NCBI GenBank assembly: GCA_937899295.1 | Contig: CALBPO010000397.1 | Span: 1 to 8,375, forward strand | DNA from: an uncultured Opitutia bacterium | Lineage (GTDB): Bacteria > Verrucomicrobiota > Verrucomicrobiia > Opitutales > Coraliomargaritaceae | Direction of reading: 5' to 3' | DNA: 8,375 nucleotides | In this document: piece by piece, positions 6,945 through 8,375 of the stretch | Numbering within the stretch: the first letter of the stretch is position 1 | How the letters are laid out: each line of letters begins with the position of its first letter | Position numbers and translations under genes: made by a program | The notes under the pieces: generated by a model | What the model was told of the DNA's origin: nothing | The model's input: only the letters and a program-made list of their open reading frames with translations | Databases searched by the model: none

Positions 6945-8375
6945 ATGCGTTTCTCGCGATTTCTTACAGTTTCCCTTCTCTGTTTCGTCACTGCTTCGCT
7001 CTATTCGCAGATGACACCCAACGCGCCGATTAAAAATTTTCGCCTCCCGCGCTTCGGCGATAACGGTTATACCCAGTGGATGCTGCAAGGGGACCAGGGT
7101 ATTTACGACAGGGACGAACAAGTAAGCGTCAAACAAATGGCAATGCGTATTTATTCTGGCGACGAACGCATGGCCTTAGAGCTTTCGATGGATAGCCCCC
7201 AAGGCACGCTGCTTTTGCAGGAAAACCGGGGCTACTCCGAAAGTCCTATTACGATCGTCGGGGCGAATTTCAAAATCTCTGGTATCGGTTGGAAGTGGTC
7301 GGGCGACACTAAGGAAATCATAGTTAAACAGGATGCAGTTGTGAAATTCACCCAAGGCATAGCGGGTGCCTTTGTTAACATAGGTGAGACAAAGACCGAT
7401 GGTGACCTAAGCGGAACTGAAATTCATAGCGATCATCTCCTCCTACGCACGACCAAGGAAGAATATTACTTCGAATTTACTGGGAATGTGCACGCCGTTT
7501 CCGATCAAATGGACTTGAAGAGTGAGACGCTTATCGCTCTGGCGGATGTGCCCCAAGGTCGGGGTGGCAGTGGCTCCAAGCTAGCACCCAGTGAGCTGGA
7601 TTCCATTCGCCAGATCATCGCTCACGACGATGTGACGATCATTCAAAGTGGCAAAACGATCAATGCTGACGAGGCTGAGTTCTTTCCTCGAGAACAGCTT
7701 GTTAATCTTTCGGGGGCGGCTAGCATCGACATGAAGGGAGCTTATTTGAGCGGTGAAACCATTCGCAGCCAATCTGGCGAGATTGAGATCGCCGGCACTA
7801 AAGCGGCAGGCCGGGCGCAAATGATTCTCATCGAAACAGGCGGCCTTGGTATTCTAGGAGCTTCTGCTCTGACTTCTGATACCATCATTCTAGCCGATAC
7901 GATCACTATGCGTGAAAAACCGACGGAGAACCACTTTTTCTTTAAGGGCTCTGTCGAAGTCATGTCCGGGGCCGTACAGATGCAATCCGCGCGCATGACT
8001 GTTATTTCTAATAAGGTCGATCAGCCTAAGGCCAAAGAGGAGGATTTAGATCTCAAAGTCGGTGAGGTTAAAAACATCGTCGCCAGCGGTGGCGTCCGCA
8101 TTGAGCAGAACGGGCAGGTCGCTACCGGAGAACAAGTCACTTTTTATCCCGCCGATGAGCGTGCCGTCCTTACGGGCGATCCCAAAGTCATTAACGGGGA
8201 GGCTATTGCAACTGGGAACACCATGGAACTGAAGCCTAAGCTGGCCATCATAAGCGGTGAAGCTGACGACCCAGTCATCGTCCGCCTTCCTGAAATGCCT
8301 GACCTTGGATACGTAGCATTTACGCCGACCAGTGCCGACGCGCCCATGCCTACGGTTCAAAACGAGACGGAAGAA
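6945..8375 (+). CDS. Exported LptC/LptA (OstA)-like protein, 3' end outside window
   Basis: An open frame of at least 477 residues running off the right edge with no stop. It begins with a signal peptide or anchor (MRFSRFLTVSLLCFVTASLYS; cleavage possible after VTA or LYS). Residues 40-135 (WMLQGDQGIYDRDEQVSV, then ISGIGWKWSG and VKQDAVVKF) resemble the LptC beta-jellyroll. OstA/LptA-like repeats then follow at about 155-200, 218-275, 308-354 and 374-430. The last is the clearest: NIVASGGVRIEQNG, ATGEQVTFYPADERAVLTGDP, then ATGNTMELKP. LptA forms the periplasmic bridge carrying LPS to the outer membrane, but E. coli LptA has only 185 residues, so this is a long composite. ATG 6945 is preferred over ATG 6939, which sits in the T-tract of the hairpin. 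No Shine-Dalgarno is evident. It could also be an LptD N-terminal-type or lineage-specific OstA protein; the missing 3' end would decide. Confidence 0.8.
   Translation, partial: MRFSRFLTVSLLCFVTASLYSQMTPNAPIKNFRLPRFGDNGYTQWMLQGDQGIYDRDEQVSVKQMAMRIYSGDERMALELSMDSPQGTLLLQENRGYSESPITIVGANFKISGIGWKWSGDTKEIIVKQDAVVKFTQGIAGAFVNIGETKTDGDLSGTEIHSDHLLLRTTKEEYYFEFTGNVHAVSDQMDLKSETLIALADVPQGRGGSGSKLAPSELDSIRQIIAHDDVTIIQSGKTINADEAEFFPREQLVNLSGAASIDMKGAYLSGETIRSQSGEIEIAGTKAAGRAQMILIETGGLGILGASALTSDTIILADTITMREKPTENHFFFKGSVEVMSGAVQMQSARMTVISNKVDQPKAKEEDLDLKVGEVKNIVASGGVRIEQNGQVATGEQVTFYPADERAVLTGDPKVINGEAIATGNTMELKPKLAIISGEADDPVIVRLPEMPDLGYVAFTPTSADAPMPTVQNETEE

Noticed and set aside
8199..8211. AGGCTATTGCA also occurs near 6840
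   Set aside because: An 11-base match between a gene body and an intergenic site with no flanking similarity; likely chance.
7742..8360. Minus-strand frames inside the LptA-like gene
   Set aside because: The plus-strand frame has a signal peptide and OstA-type repeats through this region; the minus frames show no domain features.

Overview
The window is an ordinary-looking, gene-dense piece of a bacterial chromosome of moderate GC. It belongs to a diderm (Gram-negative-type) organism: it carries a lipoprotein-release ABC transporter (LolC/E and LolD type) and an LPS-transport-type OstA/LptA protein. The divergent FtsZ, the single Lol permease and the weak or absent Shine-Dalgarno sites fit the PVC superphylum, most likely Verrucomicrobiota (Opitutales/Puniceicoccales, Coraliomargarita-like). 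That placement is inference from overall character; no rRNA or marker search could be run.

Layout, left to right. (1) 1-1627: the end of ftsA and a complete ftsZ, 8 bases apart, the usual division pair. (2) 1628-1849: a 222-base non-coding stretch with two inverted repeats and a possible promoter. (3) 1850-3770: a LolC/LolE-family permease overlapping its LolD-type ATPase by 20 bases. (4) 3863-4360: a Fur-family regulator. (5) 4383-4838, minus strand: an unrecognised single-pass membrane protein, convergent with the Fur-family gene and divergent from aspS. (6) 5048-6838: a full-length bacterial-type aspartyl-tRNA synthetase. (7) 6945 to the right edge: a long exported protein with an LptC-like start and several OstA/LptA-like segments, open at the window edge.

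How they work together: ftsA and ftsZ form the cytokinetic ring. The Lol pair would release lipoproteins from the inner membrane, and the last gene would bridge LPS across the periplasm, so envelope biogenesis is the main theme. aspS and the Fur-family gene are housekeeping or regulatory neighbours.

No mobile element, CRISPR array, tRNA or rRNA was seen. The points most worth a second look lie within familiar families: an FtsZ whose T7-loop catalytic Asp is Ser, a Fur homologue with Gln where metal-sensing His residues are expected, an AspRS with His31 (typical of non-discriminating enzymes), and an apparent LptC-LptA composite protein.
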